The notes below the pieces were generated by a model. It saw nothing but the letters and a program-made list of their open reading frames with translations, searched no databases and had not been told where the DNA came from. From the NCBI GenBank assembly GCA_963555705.1, contig OY743172.1, positions 20,211,446 through 20,275,445 of the forward strand: 64,000 bases of DNA, read 5' to 3'. This DNA comes from Ligustrum vulgare (Eukaryota > Streptophyta > Magnoliopsida > Lamiales > Oleaceae). The position numbers and the translations under genes are program-made. Every line of letters begins with the position of its first letter. Positions within the stretch are counted from its first letter, which is position 1. Shown here one piece after another: positions 31,840 through 44,744 of the stretch.

Positions 31840-33790
31840 AAAAATAATTTTTATTTTTTTTCCTTTCGATGTTTTCCTATCATTTCCCGTCTCATTTCCA
31901 CCTCAACCCCACTCAACACTATCCCACTTCATCGCAAAGTGATAAAATGATCTCACCCTAGCCACACCTCGAACCTCACACACACACCCACCCACCCCAC
32001 CCATCCCACATCATCACTCATATCCTACCCCACCCCAAAAATAAGTTTATTTTTATTTTTCATCGATATTTTCCCACCCCACCCCAACTCAACCTCACAT
32101 CATCGCAAAGTGACAAATTGATCTCACCCTAACCACATCCCCCGATCCCACCAACGCACCCTGTCCACCCACCCCACCTGACCACCTATATCCTACACAC
32201 CACAAAAATAAGTTTATTTTTACTTTCTCTCGATGTTTTCCTACACTTCTCCATCCCACCACAACCCAATCCAATCCAACACAACCCCACTCGACCCTAT
32301 CCTACCTCACCCCACCTCATCGCAAATTGACAAATTGATCTCACCATAGCCATATCCCCACCCACCCACACCATCTCACCACCTACATCCTACCCCACCC
32401 CAAAAATAAATTTATTTTTATTTTCTAACGATGTTTTCCTACACTTCCCCACCCCACCCACACTACTCAACTCGACCTACCCCACATCATCGCAAAGGGA
32501 CAAATTGATCTTATCCTAACCACAGACCACCACCCCACCTCCCACCCACCCTACACCAAAAATAATTTTTATTTTTTTTCCTTTCGATGTTTTTCTATCA
32601 TTCCCCACCCCACCCTACCCCACCTCACCTCAAAGTGACAAATTGTTCTCACCCTAGCCATATCCCCCGACCCACCTACCCACACCGCACATCCATATCC
32701 TACCCCACCCCAAAAATAAGTTTATTTTTATTTTCTCTCGATGTTTTCCTACAATTCCCCATCCCATCCCATCCCACCCCAACCCAACTCAACCCTACCC
32801 TACCCCACCTCATCGCAAAGTGACAAATTGATCTCACCCTAGTCACATCCCCCGACCCCACCCCCACCTCACCACCCATATCTTACCAACCTAAAAAATA
32901 AGTTAATTTTATATTCTCCCGATGTTTTCCCACCCCACCCCACTTGACCCTACACCACCTCATCGCAAAGTGACAAATTGACCTTATCACAGCCACAGAT
33001 CATGACACACCCCGCCCGCCTCACCCCCACCCACCCCACCTCATAGCAAAAACGATTTTTTCTTTATACTTTCCCACCTACCCCCACCCATCCAGACACC
33101 ACCCTACCGATCCCACCTCGCCCCGCCCCAAAAATGATTTTTTTCCTTCTACTTTTTCACGCCCCACCAACCCCACCCCAACACCACCCTGCCCACCTTA
33201 CCACACAAAATGAGTTTTTTTTATCTCTTCATATTTTTCCACCCTACCCCGCCACCCACCCCACCCAAAAATGATTTTTTCTTCTAATTTTCCACACAAA
33301 CCCCGCCTCCGACCCCACTAGCTACCACCCAACCAATCGACCCCACCCCACCCCACCCAAAAATAATTTTTTTCTTCCACTTTTTCACCCCCACCCAGAC
33401 CCTACCCTTGCACCCACCCCACTCCACCACACCCACCCATCTGATTCCTACCCACTCCTCAAAAATGATTTTTTTCTTCAATTTTTCACACCCCCACCCA
33501 CCTCACTCCCGACCCTACCCCGCCACCCACCCAACCAACTGACCCCATCCAAAAATGTTTTTTTTTTCTACTTTTCCACACTCTATCTTGACCCTACGCC
33601 CGTCACCCAACAACCCCACCACTTATCACCCCACCCAAAAATGATTTTTTTTTCTTTTCTTTTCTACACCCCGTCTCGACCCTACACCTGTCACCCACCA
33701 ACCCCACCTCTAACCAAAAATGATTTTTCTTTTAATTTTCCATACCCCGTCCCCACCCAAAAAATTGACCCCACCCAAAAATGATTTTTT
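31840..33790 (+). repeat. C-rich tandem repeat arm
   Basis: Units of ~145-217 bp carry CAAAGTGACAAATTGATCTC and a tail like AAAATAAGTTTATTTTTATT plus CGATGTTTTCCTA. They recur about seven times to ~33000. Shorter ~80-bp units (CCCAAAAATGATTTTTTTC) follow. The minus strand has many runs of three or more G. Confidence 0.8.
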
Positions 33791-33799
33791 TCTTAAACT

Positions 33800-35200
33800 T
33801 TTTCTCGTCCAATGGTGACAAAAAGTTATAGATGGTCACAACCTTTAATATAATTGGTCACAATCTTTTATAGTTGGTCACATATTATTTATTTATTGGT
33901 CACAACTTATTCTTTTTTTCATGATTAGTTAATATTTTTTTTCACAATTACCTAATAATTGGTCACATTCTCTACTTGTCGTAAGTCACACAAAGTCACA
34001 TTTAGTCGACATTTTGGTTACACTTTCCTAATAATTCGATCACCCCACCCCACCCTACCCCCACCCACCCCCACATGCAAAGTCACAACATGTCACATAA
34101 TGTCACAATTGGTCACACAATGTCACATTACAAATTTAGTTGAAATACCTCACCCACCTACCCACACATTCCTAAAGTCACTGTTGGTCACACAAGGTCA
34201 TAGTTTGATCACACAAGGTTATAGTTTGATCACAATTGGTTTAGTTGCAAAATTCGATCACACAAAGTCAAAATTCGATCACATAAAATCACATTCGGTC
34301 ACACGAAGGCACGGTTCAATCACATAAGGTCATAGTTTGGTAACACATGTGACCGAACTATGACATCGTGTGATTGAACTGTGATCTTGTAAGACCGAAT
34401 TGAGACTTTGTTTTATTGAACTGTGACCTTGTATGTTCAAATCGTGACTTTGTGTGATCAAGTATGGGATGTGACTAATTATTAGGTAAATGTGACAAAA
34501 ATATTTACTAATTGTGACTTTTGAGAAATGGGGGTTGTGACCAAGAAAACTAAGAATACGAAATGTGACCAAATATTAGGTAATTGTAACAAAAATGTTA
34601 ACTAATTGTGATTGAGGAAACTGAGTAAATTATGACCAATAAATAAATAATATGTACCAATTATATGATAATTTTGATCAATTATAGGTAAATGTGATCA
34701 AAATATTGACTAATTGTGAGTTTGTGCGACTTATGATAAGTGCGAATGTGATCAAGAAAATAAGTAAGTTTTGATCAATCAATAAATAAATTTTGATCAA
34801 TTATTGATGACTATGACCAATTATTAGGTAACTATGACCAATAAATAAATAATATGCGATCAATTATGGATGATTGTGACCAATTATATAGATTGTGACC
34901 AACTGTGACTTGGTGTGACCATTGGACGAGAATGTGATGTGACCTACAATTGTGTCAAATATAACTATGTGTGATCGAACTGTGACTTTGTAAGAATGGA
35001 GTATGACTTTATGTGATCGACCTGTGACCTCATATGATCTAACCGTGACCTCGTTTGACCTAATTGTGACCTCGTTTGACCAAACTGCGACGTTGTGTGA
35101 CCGAACTTTGACCTTGTGTGACCAACTGTGAATTTGGAGGGGTGGGATTTTACAACTAAATTTGTAATTGTGATTCTATGTGACCTTGTTGACTTAACTG
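33800..35200. repeat. GGTCACA / TGTGACC central zone
   Basis: Dozens of GTCACA words on the + strand up to ~34340 and of TGTGACC after it, so the polarity flips at the centre of the foldback. Spacing is irregular (about 12-20 bp). Confidence 0.8.
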
Positions 35201-35219
35201 CGATCTTGTGTCAACTTGC

Positions 35220-36440
35220 GTGACTGGTCGTGACTTTAGGGGGTGGGGATGGTAGGGTAGAGGTCGGGTCGGGGTAGAAAAAGTAGAAGATATCATTTTT
35301 TGTGGTGAGGTAGGGTGGGGGTAGGGTAGGGTAGGGTAGAGTGGGGTGGGTCGAGGTGGGGAAAAGTAGAAGAAAAAAATCATTTTTTGGAGTGAGGTGT
35401 GTGGGTGGGTAGGTAGGTAGGGAGGGGTTGAGGTCGGGTTGGGGGTTGAAAAAGTAGAAGAAAAAAATTATTTTTGGGTTAGTGGGTGCTTGGGTGGGGT
35501 GGGGTATGGTGGGTTGAGATGGGGTGGTTGGGGTGATGTGTGAAAAAATAGAAAAAAAATAATTTTTTGATGAGGTATGATGGGTGGCGAGTGCGGTGGG
35601 ATGGGGTGTGGCGGTTGGAGGGAAGTGTGAAAAAATAGAAGAAAAATAATTTTTGGATAGGGGTGGGGTGGGTGCGGTGGGACAGGATGGGCGGTTGAGG
35701 TGAAGTGTGAAAAAATAGAAGAAAAATCATTTTTGGGTTGGGTAGATTGTGGTGGGTGGGATGGGGTGGGTGTGAAAATATAGAAGAAAAATCATATTTG
35801 GGTGGGGTGGGTGGCGAGGTAGGGTCGGGGGCGAGGTGGGTGGGGTGGGGTTGGGGTTGGGGATGGGTGGTGGGTAGGGTCAGGGCGAGTCGTGGAACAA
35901 TACATCTCGGATGAGGTGGCTTGAGGTAGGGTCTGAGGTGAGGTTGGTGTGGGAGTCGAAGATTATAAGAAAAAAATTAATTTTGGGTGGGGTGGGGGTA
36001 GGAGAGGGTAGGGTCTGGACGAGTTGTGGAAAAGTAGTAGAAAAAATCATTTTTGGGTGAGGTGGGGTGTGGTAGGGTCTGGTCGGGTGGGGTGGTAACA
36101 TCTAAAAAAAAAACTTATTTTTGGGGTGGGGGTGGGTTGGGTGGGGTGGGGAGGAGTGGGGTGGGGGTGGGTGAGATGAGAAAAAAATAGAAGTAAAATC
36201 ACTCTTGTGGTGTGGTGTGGTGTGGTGAGAGGGTACGGTGGGTGGGTGGGATTGGGTTGGGGAGGAGTGGGGGTGGGGTGGGTAAGGTGGTATCCGAGGT
36301 GGGGGTGAGTATGGTAAAGTAGAAGGAAAAAAGTCATTTTTTGAGGTGGAGTGGGGTGGGTGGGTGGGTGGATTTTTAGGGGTGGGGTAGGGTGAGTGCG
36401 GGGTTGGATTGAGTTGGGTTGGGATGGAGTGGTTGTGAAT
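35220..36440 (+). repeat. G-rich tandem repeat arm
   Basis: GGGTGGGGTGGG-type sequence with regular AAAAAAATCATTTTTGGG spacers about every 70-100 bp. It is the complement of the shorter-unit part of the left arm. It has strong potential for G-quadruplex on the + strand. Confidence 0.8.
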
Positions 36441-36633
36441 TAGGTATTGTTTTGATTTTATTATTTTGTTTTATATAAATTTTAATTTAATATATAAATG
36501 ATAATTATTATAATATTATATTAATTAATTAGCTAATTAATACCTGATTTTTTTTTAAAAAAAATCTTAAGTTTGTTATGTTTAAAAAGTTAAAGTTTTA
36601 GTTGTATAGTTACGTAATTTTTCCATATATTTA

Positions 36634-39040
36634 TTTCTCATGTTTTCTAGCCATTGTTTGTAGCAGAAAGGCGGCCTTGTGGCCTACAAAATAGTTGCTT
36701 TTTTGTTCTGTAAATCAAGTCATATATCTACTCTTCATATGGCGTGAATCTATTACGACATAATGGGCGTGGGCTGGGTGGATTGAGTTGAAGGCCAATC
36801 CAAACTCAAACCAATCATATCGATTTGTATGAAAATGAACTCAATCAATTCAATGAGAGTTTAAAAAATCAAACTAATCCAAACCAATGTTGGTCGGTTT
36901 AGGTCGGGTCGATTTGGGTTGCTGTTTGGGCTTTTAATTTGGGCCTTCATTTTTTATTTTATTTTTTCCGGACCTCATAAATATTAATGTGCATACATAA
37001 TCATACATTCAATATTGTGGAAATTACACCCACTCTTACTTTATAAGTATCAAATTCATAAATAAGATCAAACTCGAATTATTTCAAAATTCAAGTTTTA
37101 ATTAAAATTTTAATTAATTAAAGAAATTATATAATAATATTTTAAAACTAAATTAATTACATAATCCTATCTCTATTTTACACTACTTCAAACCCTAACC
37201 TAATTACTTCTCACTCTACATATAACACTCTCGGTCGTCACTCTTCCTTCCACCACATCCATCCCCGTCGCACACATCCATCTCGCCGGAGTTAGCTGCT
37301 GCTGAATCGCCCCCGCTCATCCGACGATGGAACTCTAGGCAGCGGCGCCGCTACCTACATCAATCCATTCTCCTTCTCTCAGCACACCAACCTCCTTCAC
37401 CCACCGCAGCGACACCCATCTCCGTCGGAGTCCCACACTGCCAAGAACCTCGTTGGCACGTCGCATCCGTTGACTTAAGGGTAACCAACGACGTCAATTT
37501 TTTTCCCCTTTGTGGTGGCGGCGGCGGCGGCTTTGAGGCGGTGGCGTTGAGATGGTGGTGGTTGAGTGACTGGTGGTGGGATGATAACGTGGAGACAGTG
37601 GTGGTTGTGTGACTGGTGGTGACCGGCGGTTACTGTCGGCGATTAGCAACGCGTTGTTTCATCGTTTTGGTGGTTCGACGTTGAGGCGGTGGCGTCGAGA
37701 CGTGGTTGTGTGACCGCCAGTGAGATGGTGACGTGGAGACGGTGGTGGTTGTGTGACGGCAGCGATTGGTGGCGCGCTGCTGTGTTTTGGTTCTTCATTC
37801 TTTCCTTTTTTTTTTTTTTTTTTTTTTTTGAATTGGTAGGTGTTGTGAAGAGTTGCACGTTGCTAGACCTTAGTGGTGGTTGTGAGACGCTGGCGGTTGT
37901 TGGTTTTGATTGTATGAGATGTTGTGAGTTGGGCGGTGGTGGTGCAGTTGGCGAGAATTGGAAGCGTTGATATTCACGTCGTGGTGGGGGTGGTGATGGT
38001 GAGATGCTGACGACGATAGTGACTGTGTAATTGTGACCTAATAATTTGACAAATGTGACTTGAAAAAATGTGTGACCTAATAATTGATACATCTAATTTT
38101 GTAACCTAATAATTTGATTAGTTGTGACCTAAAAATAAGTTGGAATGGATTCATTTAATACTTTGTGACCTACTGATTTAATAATTTGTGACCTTAAAGT
38201 TAATTGTGATTTGAAAATTATTTATTTTAAAATCAATTTGTGACCTAAAATATTTGTGTTTGTGACTTGATATTATACATATTGTGACTTCAATATATTT
38301 AATTAATAAAACCTGATTTTTGAAATTATACAACTTTCACCTCAATTTTGAAATTTACATTTATATTCACCTTATTTATGTATTTTTCCCTTCAATATTT
38401 AACATTGGTTAAACATGAACTCATACATCACAAAATTGCAATTACAAGTATGAATTTATCAAAACTCAAATACATAATTGGTTCAAATTAAACATAAAGT
38501 CATAATTCATATTAAATATAGTACAACTCATTAAACTCCATAAAAATAGCCTAAATAGGTCACAAATTCACATTCAATGATTACCTAAACAGTTGAGCCT
38601 TTATTCCCTTTACCAAATTCAATTACATAAAAAATTTTCAAAAAAAGAGAGAGTATGTGATGCATTTTTTAATGTCAAATTATACATATACTTGTGACAT
38701 TTGATCTAATACATTTTTTAACCTTTTTTTTTAAAGTAACGATTTAAATTGTGTTGAGTTAATTCGAGTTTTTAACTAAACCCACAATCTAAATCAATTC
38801 GAGATAAATTTATATTTCTTAACCCACAAATCAACCCAATCCAACAACTTGTGTATCTTACGAATTGTATAGAATTTTTAGGACAAAAAGTGCATCACAA
38901 CCAACTCTTTGCTTATGACGTGGAGAGATCACGTGGGCCAGTAACTAAAAATAATTGCGTGCCGTAGCCCACAAGATGGTTGTGGTGGGCCATCTGAAAT
39001 CATATTGTCCCAGCCCAATTTGAATTCATCTGGGTTTTAA
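36634..39040. other. Intergenic stretch, possibly a gene-capturing hAT-like element (36770-38850)
   Basis: 36760-36960 (GGGCTGGGTGGATTGAGTTG, CCAATCCAAACTCAAACC) and ~38755-38850 (AACCCACAAATCAACCCAAT) look like mutually inverted ends. Between them is a GC-rich block 37190-37990: a leader-like CTCTACATATAACACTCTC, an ATG (37327) that stops after Met-Glu-Leu, GGCGGTGG repeats with ATGGTGGTGGTTG words, and a poly-T tract. GTGACCTAATAATTTGA words follow. No intact frame is seen. Capture of a gene's 5' end is a guess. Confidence 0.35.
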
Positions 39041-39103
39041 GGGTAAACATTACGAATGATTCTCAACTTTTAGTTTTCTTGCGAAAATTATCCCTAACAT
39101 TTA

Positions 39104-39956
39104 GGTGACGTTCTGTTTGTATTTTATTTTGTATTTTCATTTTCGAAAATGTTTTGTGTTTCCTGTTTTCAAATTTGCTGAAAACGCGTTTGGTTTGTTA
39201 TTTCTGAAAACAGTTTTTGAAAATGAAAAGTTGGAAAACACGTTCTGTTTGAAATTTTGCAAAAATACCACTTAAACTATTTTTAATTAATTTGCTTACA
39301 GAATACTACTAATTCAAACTCAAATTTCCTTTCACAATACACTGAAAACATGGTTACATGCAATACACTAATGTAAGCATTAAGAGTCTATATTAACATA
39401 GCTTGGTCAGGTTCGGGATTTGAAAAAGCTCTACTTCTATTAAAATTCAGAAAATGCAAGTTCTTTCAAAACCACCAGAGTTCATTTATCAGTGCATTTT
39501 TTGAAATATAATGACAAGAATTCTCACTTAATTTTTTTTTTTTTTTTTTGTAATGTTGATATTGAATTCAATAAAACTTTATTTAAACTTAGTTCCAAGT
39601 TAGGATAATTCTCAAAAAAAATAAAAAAATAAAAATAAAAATTATTTAGGCTTAGTTCCAAGTTATGATAATTCTGAAAAAAGTAATAAAAAAATAAAAA
39701 CTTTATATTAAGCTTAGTTCTAAGTTAAGATAATTCTTTATTTAAAAAAAAAAAATTCCAAAACGCGTTTACCGCGTTTTGAACATTTTTTGTCGAAATA
39801 CACACAAAACGCCCAATTTTTGGACGTTTTGCGTTTTGTGTACAATTTTTTTTTTGTTTTCCAAAATGCGTTTTCGAAAATGGTAAAGAACCCGTTTTTA
39901 GCATTTTCGAAAATAAAAACAGAAAACGACCTCAAAACAGTAAAGAGAATAGGGGC
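39104..39956 (+). mobile_element. Harbinger-like MITE, family C copy 1
   Basis: GGTGACGTTCTGTTTG...AAGAGAATAGGGGC with exact 3-bp target duplication TTA (39101-39103, 39957-39959). Interior words GAAAATGTTTTGTG, GGTTACATGCAA and CTTGGTCAGGTTCGGGATT recur in the other copies. TWA target choice fits PIF/Harbinger. Confidence 0.8.
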
Positions 39957-40229
39957 TTATGTTTTGACATTCATACTATCAGAATTACAAAACGTTGCGA
40001 AAATGATCCCTACCGTTATATTCTGTGAGTTTCCACCATTAAAAACGTGCAAATAACACAAATGGTCTCTAACCTTTAATTTTTTTTTGGGTAATAATCA
40101 CTAACATATTAAGGTAATGTTTGACATATTTAGTCCCTAACATGTTAAATCTCTAAACGTTAGGTATATTTAGTCCCTAACATATTTATCTCCTATATTT
40201 GAGAAAAATTATTTCAAATAATGTGGTTT

Positions 40230-41012
40230 ATAATTGTAATTTTTTGAAGAATTTGTCATTAAAAAAAATTGATTTTATTTGTAAATTATTTTATTGATTG
40301 AATGTGTGGTTGAAAACGTGTTTTAAAAAAATAAAGTTATTCTGGATTTCTAAAAGTGCACAATAAAATATTTAACAAAAATTCATCGCATTAACATTTC
40401 AACCTATTGGTAAAAAAAATAATAAATTCATGGAGTATAAATAAACAAATATATTGGACATCATTTTAGGAATTGAATAACAAATATATTTTTATCAGTT
40501 ATACTTTTGATTTTGAAAACGATCGATTTGAGAAGAAAGTTTGGAGAATTTAGGTTAAAAAGTAAGATTTTTTTTTAAAAAAAAATTGTGCATAAATTTA
40601 AAAAATTATTATCACTAGAATATGTGGAAGAAAACGAGTTTTGAAAATAATGAAATTTTGAAAATCAATGTTGAAGAATTGTGTAATTTTTTGAAGAATT
40701 TGTCATTAAAAAAAATTGATTTTATTTGTAAATTATTTTATTGATTGAATGTATGGTTGAAAACGTGTTTTAAAAAATAAAGTTATTCTGAATTTCTAAA
40801 AGTGCACAATAAAATATTTAACAAAAATTCATCGCAGTAACATTTCAACCTATTGATAAAAAAAATAATAAATTCATGGAGTATAAATAAACAAATATAT
40901 TAGACATCATTTTAGGAATTGAATAACAAATATATTTTTATCAGTTCTACTTTTGATTTTGAAAACGATCGATTTGAAAAGAAAGTTTGGAGAATTTAGG
41001 TTAAAAAGTAAA

Positions 41013-41043
<31 letters not shown>

Positions 41044-41133
41044 AAATTGTGTATAAATTTAAAAAATTATTATTACTAGAATATGTGGAAGAAAACGAGT
41101 TTTGAAAATAATGAAATTTTGAAAATCAATGTT
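40230..41133 (+). repeat. ~450-bp tandem duplication inside the MULE-like element
   Basis: 40230-40676 and 40677-41133 are near-identical (start TGTAATTTTTTGAAGAATTT, end GAAATTTTGAAAATCAATG). A third copy lies inverted at ~41134-41440 as part of the right arm. So one arm has been duplicated in tandem. Confidence 0.85.
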
Positions 41134-41802
41134 TATCGGTTCTCAAACTCAAAAAATAAAAAAATAGAACTAATAAAAATATATTTGTTATTCAATTCCA
41201 AAAACGATGTCCAATGTATTTGTTTGTTTATATTCCATGAATTTATTATTATTTTTTAACCAATAGATTGAATTGTTAATGAGATGAATTTTTGTTAAAT
41301 ATTTTATTGTGCACTTTAGAAATCCAAAATAATTTTTTTTTAAAACTCGTTTTTAATCATACATTCTATCAATAAAATAATTTATAAATAAATTCAATTT
41401 TTTAATCACAAATTCTTCAAAAAATTACAATTAACAGCCGCATTATTTGAAATGATTGGTCTCAAATAAGTGCTTAATATGTTAGAGATTCAAATATGTC
41501 AAACGTATATGGACTTAATATATTAGGGACCAAATACGCCAAACGTTCGGAGGTTACAAACTAAATATGTCAAATATGACCTTAATATGTTATGGACTAT
41601 TATCGCAAGAAACTAAAAGGTTAGAGATTATTTGTGCTATTTATACGTTTTTAACTGTTGATACTAACGGAATCTAACGGTGGGAACCATTTTCGCAATG
41701 TTTGGTAATTTTGAGGATACAAATGTCAAATCTAAACGTTGGGGATCATTTTCACAAGAAACTTAAATGTTGATGATCATTTGCTCTGTTTACGGTTTAC
41801 CC

Positions 41803-41942
41803 AAGTTTTAAAGTTGTGGGAAGAAGACAAGGAGTGGTAGTGGGTGGGTGCACTAGTAGGGCTAAGGGATGAGAGTTGCTTTGGAGTGTCGAAACATTAC
41901 AAAATGATATGAAATTATTATTAGTACAAAACCAAAACTTAA
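41803..41942. other. Spacer between nested elements
   Basis: 140 bp separating the MULE-like element and the second family C MITE. No feature. Confidence 0.4.
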
Positions 41943-42790
41943 GGTGGCGTTCTGTTTGTATTTTATTTTGTATTTTCATTTTCGAAAATGTTTTGTGTTT
42001 GGTGTTTTCATTTTTGTTTTCAAATTTGCTGAAAACGCGTTTGGTTTGTCATTTCTGAAAACTGTTTTTGAAAATGAAAAGCTGGAAAACATGTTCTGTT
42101 TGAAATTTTGCAAAACACTATTTAAACTATTTTTAATTAATTTGCTAGCAGAATACTACTAACTCCAACTCAAATTTCCTTTCACAATACATTAAAAATA
42201 TGGTTACATGCAACACACTAATGTGAGCATTAAGAGTCTATATTAACACAGCTTGGTCAGGTTCGGGATTTAAGAAAGCTCTACTTCTATTAAAATCCAG
42301 AAAATACAAGTTCTTTCAAAACCACCAGAGTCCATTTATCATTGCATTTTTTGAAATATAACAACAAGAATTCTCATTTAATTTTTTTTTTGTAATGTTG
42401 ATATTGAATTCAATAAAACTTTATTTAAACTAAGTTCCAAGTTAGGATAATTCTAAAAAAAAAAAAAAAAAATCTTTATTTAGGCTTAGTTCCAAGTTAG
42501 GATAATTCTAAAAAAAATAATAAAAAAATAAAAATTTTATATTAAGCTTAGTTCTAAGTAAAAAAAAAAAAAAAAAATTCCCAAAACGCGTTTTCCGCAT
42601 TTTGGACATTTTTTATCGAAATACACACAAAACGCCCAAAACGCTGTTTCGGGCGTTTTCCGTTTTGTATACAAATTTTTTTTTTTGTTTTCCAAAATGC
42701 GTTTTCGAAAATGGTAAAGAGAACGCGTTTTTAACGTTTTCGAAAATAAAAACAGAAAACGACCTCAAAACAGCAAAGAGAACAGGGGGC
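41943..42790 (+). mobile_element. Harbinger-like MITE, family C copy 2
   Basis: 848 bp, GGTGGCGTTCTGTTTG...AAGAGAACAGGGGGC, exact target duplication TAA (41940-41942, 42791-42793). Same orientation as copy 1 and closely similar throughout. Confidence 0.85.
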
Positions 42791-44744
42791 TAAATTTTCC
42801 CACGTTTACATGTCTACACTTTCCGTTGTTGTTTTATTAAAAACGATTGAAAGATGTTTATAATTACTTATCATGACACGATAAATTAACATCAAACAAA
42901 GTGCTTGTTTAACTCCCTTTAAGTAAAAACTCTTTTTTTCTCTTGTTCATTTTCAATCATACATTGACAAAATAAAATATTCTGTATAAAAATTTAAGCC
43001 TATGTTTGGAAAATTATTTAAAAATATATATTTTTAAATAATATAATTTTTCAAATCAATTTTCAACCACGTACATTTTCTCTCTCCATTTTTCAACCAC
43101 ATATTTTATCTCGAAAATATAAAAAATATATTTTTAAATACAAAACATTTAACAAACAGAGCCTAAAGTTTTTCTCTACTTTTAAGTTTTAACCACACAT
43201 TCTCCAAAAAAATTATTCAAAATTAATTTTCTTTGTAATATCCATCAAACTGGAGCTAAATGTCTAACATATTTTTATTAGGGCTGATTTCGAGATTCCT
43301 AAAATGTCAGGTACAAAGTCTTAAAAAGATCCCATTTCATTTAGGGTAGTTTATTCACACCACAATTTTTTTATATCTACGTCACATTTTAATTACATAA
43401 AAGATTTTTAATATTTGTTCACTTCTATTTTTATGTCCTCAATTTTTTTTCCAAAGCATTATTATTCTTGACTTTCAATTAATTAACATTTTTTTAATTA
43501 CAATTTATATTCAAATATTTTGCTAATGTGCATTGAAAAGAGAAAAAATATTTATTTTTGATTTTTCTATTAGTTATTTACTTCGATTATTTAAAAAGAG
43601 GAGAGATAAATAAGTTTTTTTCGTCCTCATAAGAAATATTTTGGACAAAATCATCTTTATGGACAATATATGAAAATTAATAGATGATTGATGATAAAAG
43701 ATTTATATAAAAAACTTGGAAGCATAAGTTTAAAAATAAGATAAGCTTAGGAATATTCATTAAAAATAAAATGTGGTGGTGTTAACAAAGATTTTAGTGT
43801 CAATATAATTACCCTTTCATTTAATAAGATGCATGTATAAAAGGGGAAAAGAGAGAGAGAAAGAAAAAAAGAAGTAATGTGTATATATTAATTCTTGAAT
43901 GTAAAACTAAAAGATATAACATTATGATATTTATTTATTTTTGTTAATATACAAAAATACCAAAATCACGATGCCCAATATAAAGGTCCAGAGAAAAGAA
44001 AACTCAAGCGTGGAATCCAAGGCGAATGTTAATGTTTGGGTGATTGATCGATTGTATGTGCCAATGTTAATGCTTGAGCGATTGGGCGATTGCAACAATA
44101 TCCGAGTGATCAGAAAGTTGGACGATACATAGTTAAGAAAGTAGTTTTTCCACTCAATTTATGATGTAAAATAACAGTGATGGAACAATCAATGATGGTT
44201 ATTGGGAAGTGCACAATGGAAGTTTCCATCATGAGAAGTTACTAGAAAGAGTTATGGGAAGTTAAATACAGTTACAGAGCGAAATTCATGTAAGTGAAAA
44301 TCATCGAAGTATAAAAGTCATGAAACAACATGAAGACAGGACTACGAAATAAATTCTCAAATTGAGAATATGTAATTTTCTTACATTTTTATAGAACTTT
44401 CTTTATTTAATTTTATATGCTTGCACCCCTTGGAAACATATTGTAAATTAAATTCTAATAGAAACACCCCTTATTGAGACTTTGTCTCAAAAAGTTTATC
44501 CCTTACACTCGTCTGATCTCTTTTTAATTGTCGCAACGTGATCGTCATGAAATAATTTGGCATGCCCGATAGGACACTTGGCATAAGAAATGTTTGAAGT
44601 ATCACGCCTCATAAGAATCATGATAAGGAGCCGGTAACATAACGATATGTTCCTTCTGTGATTGAGCAATTTGTGGGTCACCAAAGAACCCCGGAGATAG
44701 AAGGTCTCGTAGTCGTTATGAATCAATGACAAAATTAAGCCACC
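42791..44744. other. AT-rich non-coding DNA with one MITE and a possible retroelement leader
   Basis: 42990-43170 is an AT-rich MITE (AAGCCTATGTTTGG...AAACAGAGCCTAAAG), also related to 1-183. From ~44110 the sequence changes to a leader-like stretch (GGAACAATCAATGATGG, ACTCGTCTGATC) that leads into gag-like sequence, and may be LTR/5' leader of that Ty3 relic. No intact gene. Confidence 0.4.

Larger units (their letters stand above)
31602..36624. mobile_element. 5-kb foldback element with C-rich and G-rich arms (MULE-like ends)
   Basis: Ends are inverted repeats GGAAAAATTAC(A/G)TA... and ...TA(C/T)GTAATTTTTCC, flanked by a 9-bp target duplication ATATATTTT/ATATATTTA (8/9; 31593-31601 and 36625-36633). 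Inside, the plus strand is C-rich CCCACCCC (~31840-33790), then GGTCACA/TGTGACC repeats (~33800-35150), then G-rich GGGTGGGG (~35220-36440). The arms are roughly complementary and meet near 34340 at an imperfect palindrome (CATAGTTTGGT...ACCGAACTATG). No protein frame is credible. The 9-bp duplication and long inverted arms suggest a Mutator-type non-autonomous element. A bare inverted satellite array is the alternative. Confidence 0.7.
39041..41802. mobile_element. MULE-like non-autonomous element with ~1-kb inverted arms
   Basis: Ends GGGTAAAC...GTTTACCC. Inverted arms share words such as CAAACGTTGCGAAAATGATCCC-type, CTAACCTTTAA and GTTTGACATATTTAGTCCCT. Flanks GGGTTTTAA and AAGTTTTAA match 7/9, compatible with a worn 9-bp target duplication. 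A MITE (39104-39956) is nested in the left arm. No coding sequence. Confidence 0.7.

Noticed and set aside
31840..36440. Frames rich in Pro/His/Thr or Gly/Val in the foldback
   Set aside because: Artefacts of CCCACCCC and GGGTGGGG repeats.
37643..38092. 149-aa reverse-strand frame
   Set aside because: Spans a poly-T tract (poly-Lys) and GGTGG repeats; no recognisable domain.
43941..44132. 63-aa frame starting MLIYKNTKITMPNIKVQ
   Set aside because: Short, no motif, in retroelement-leader-like DNA.
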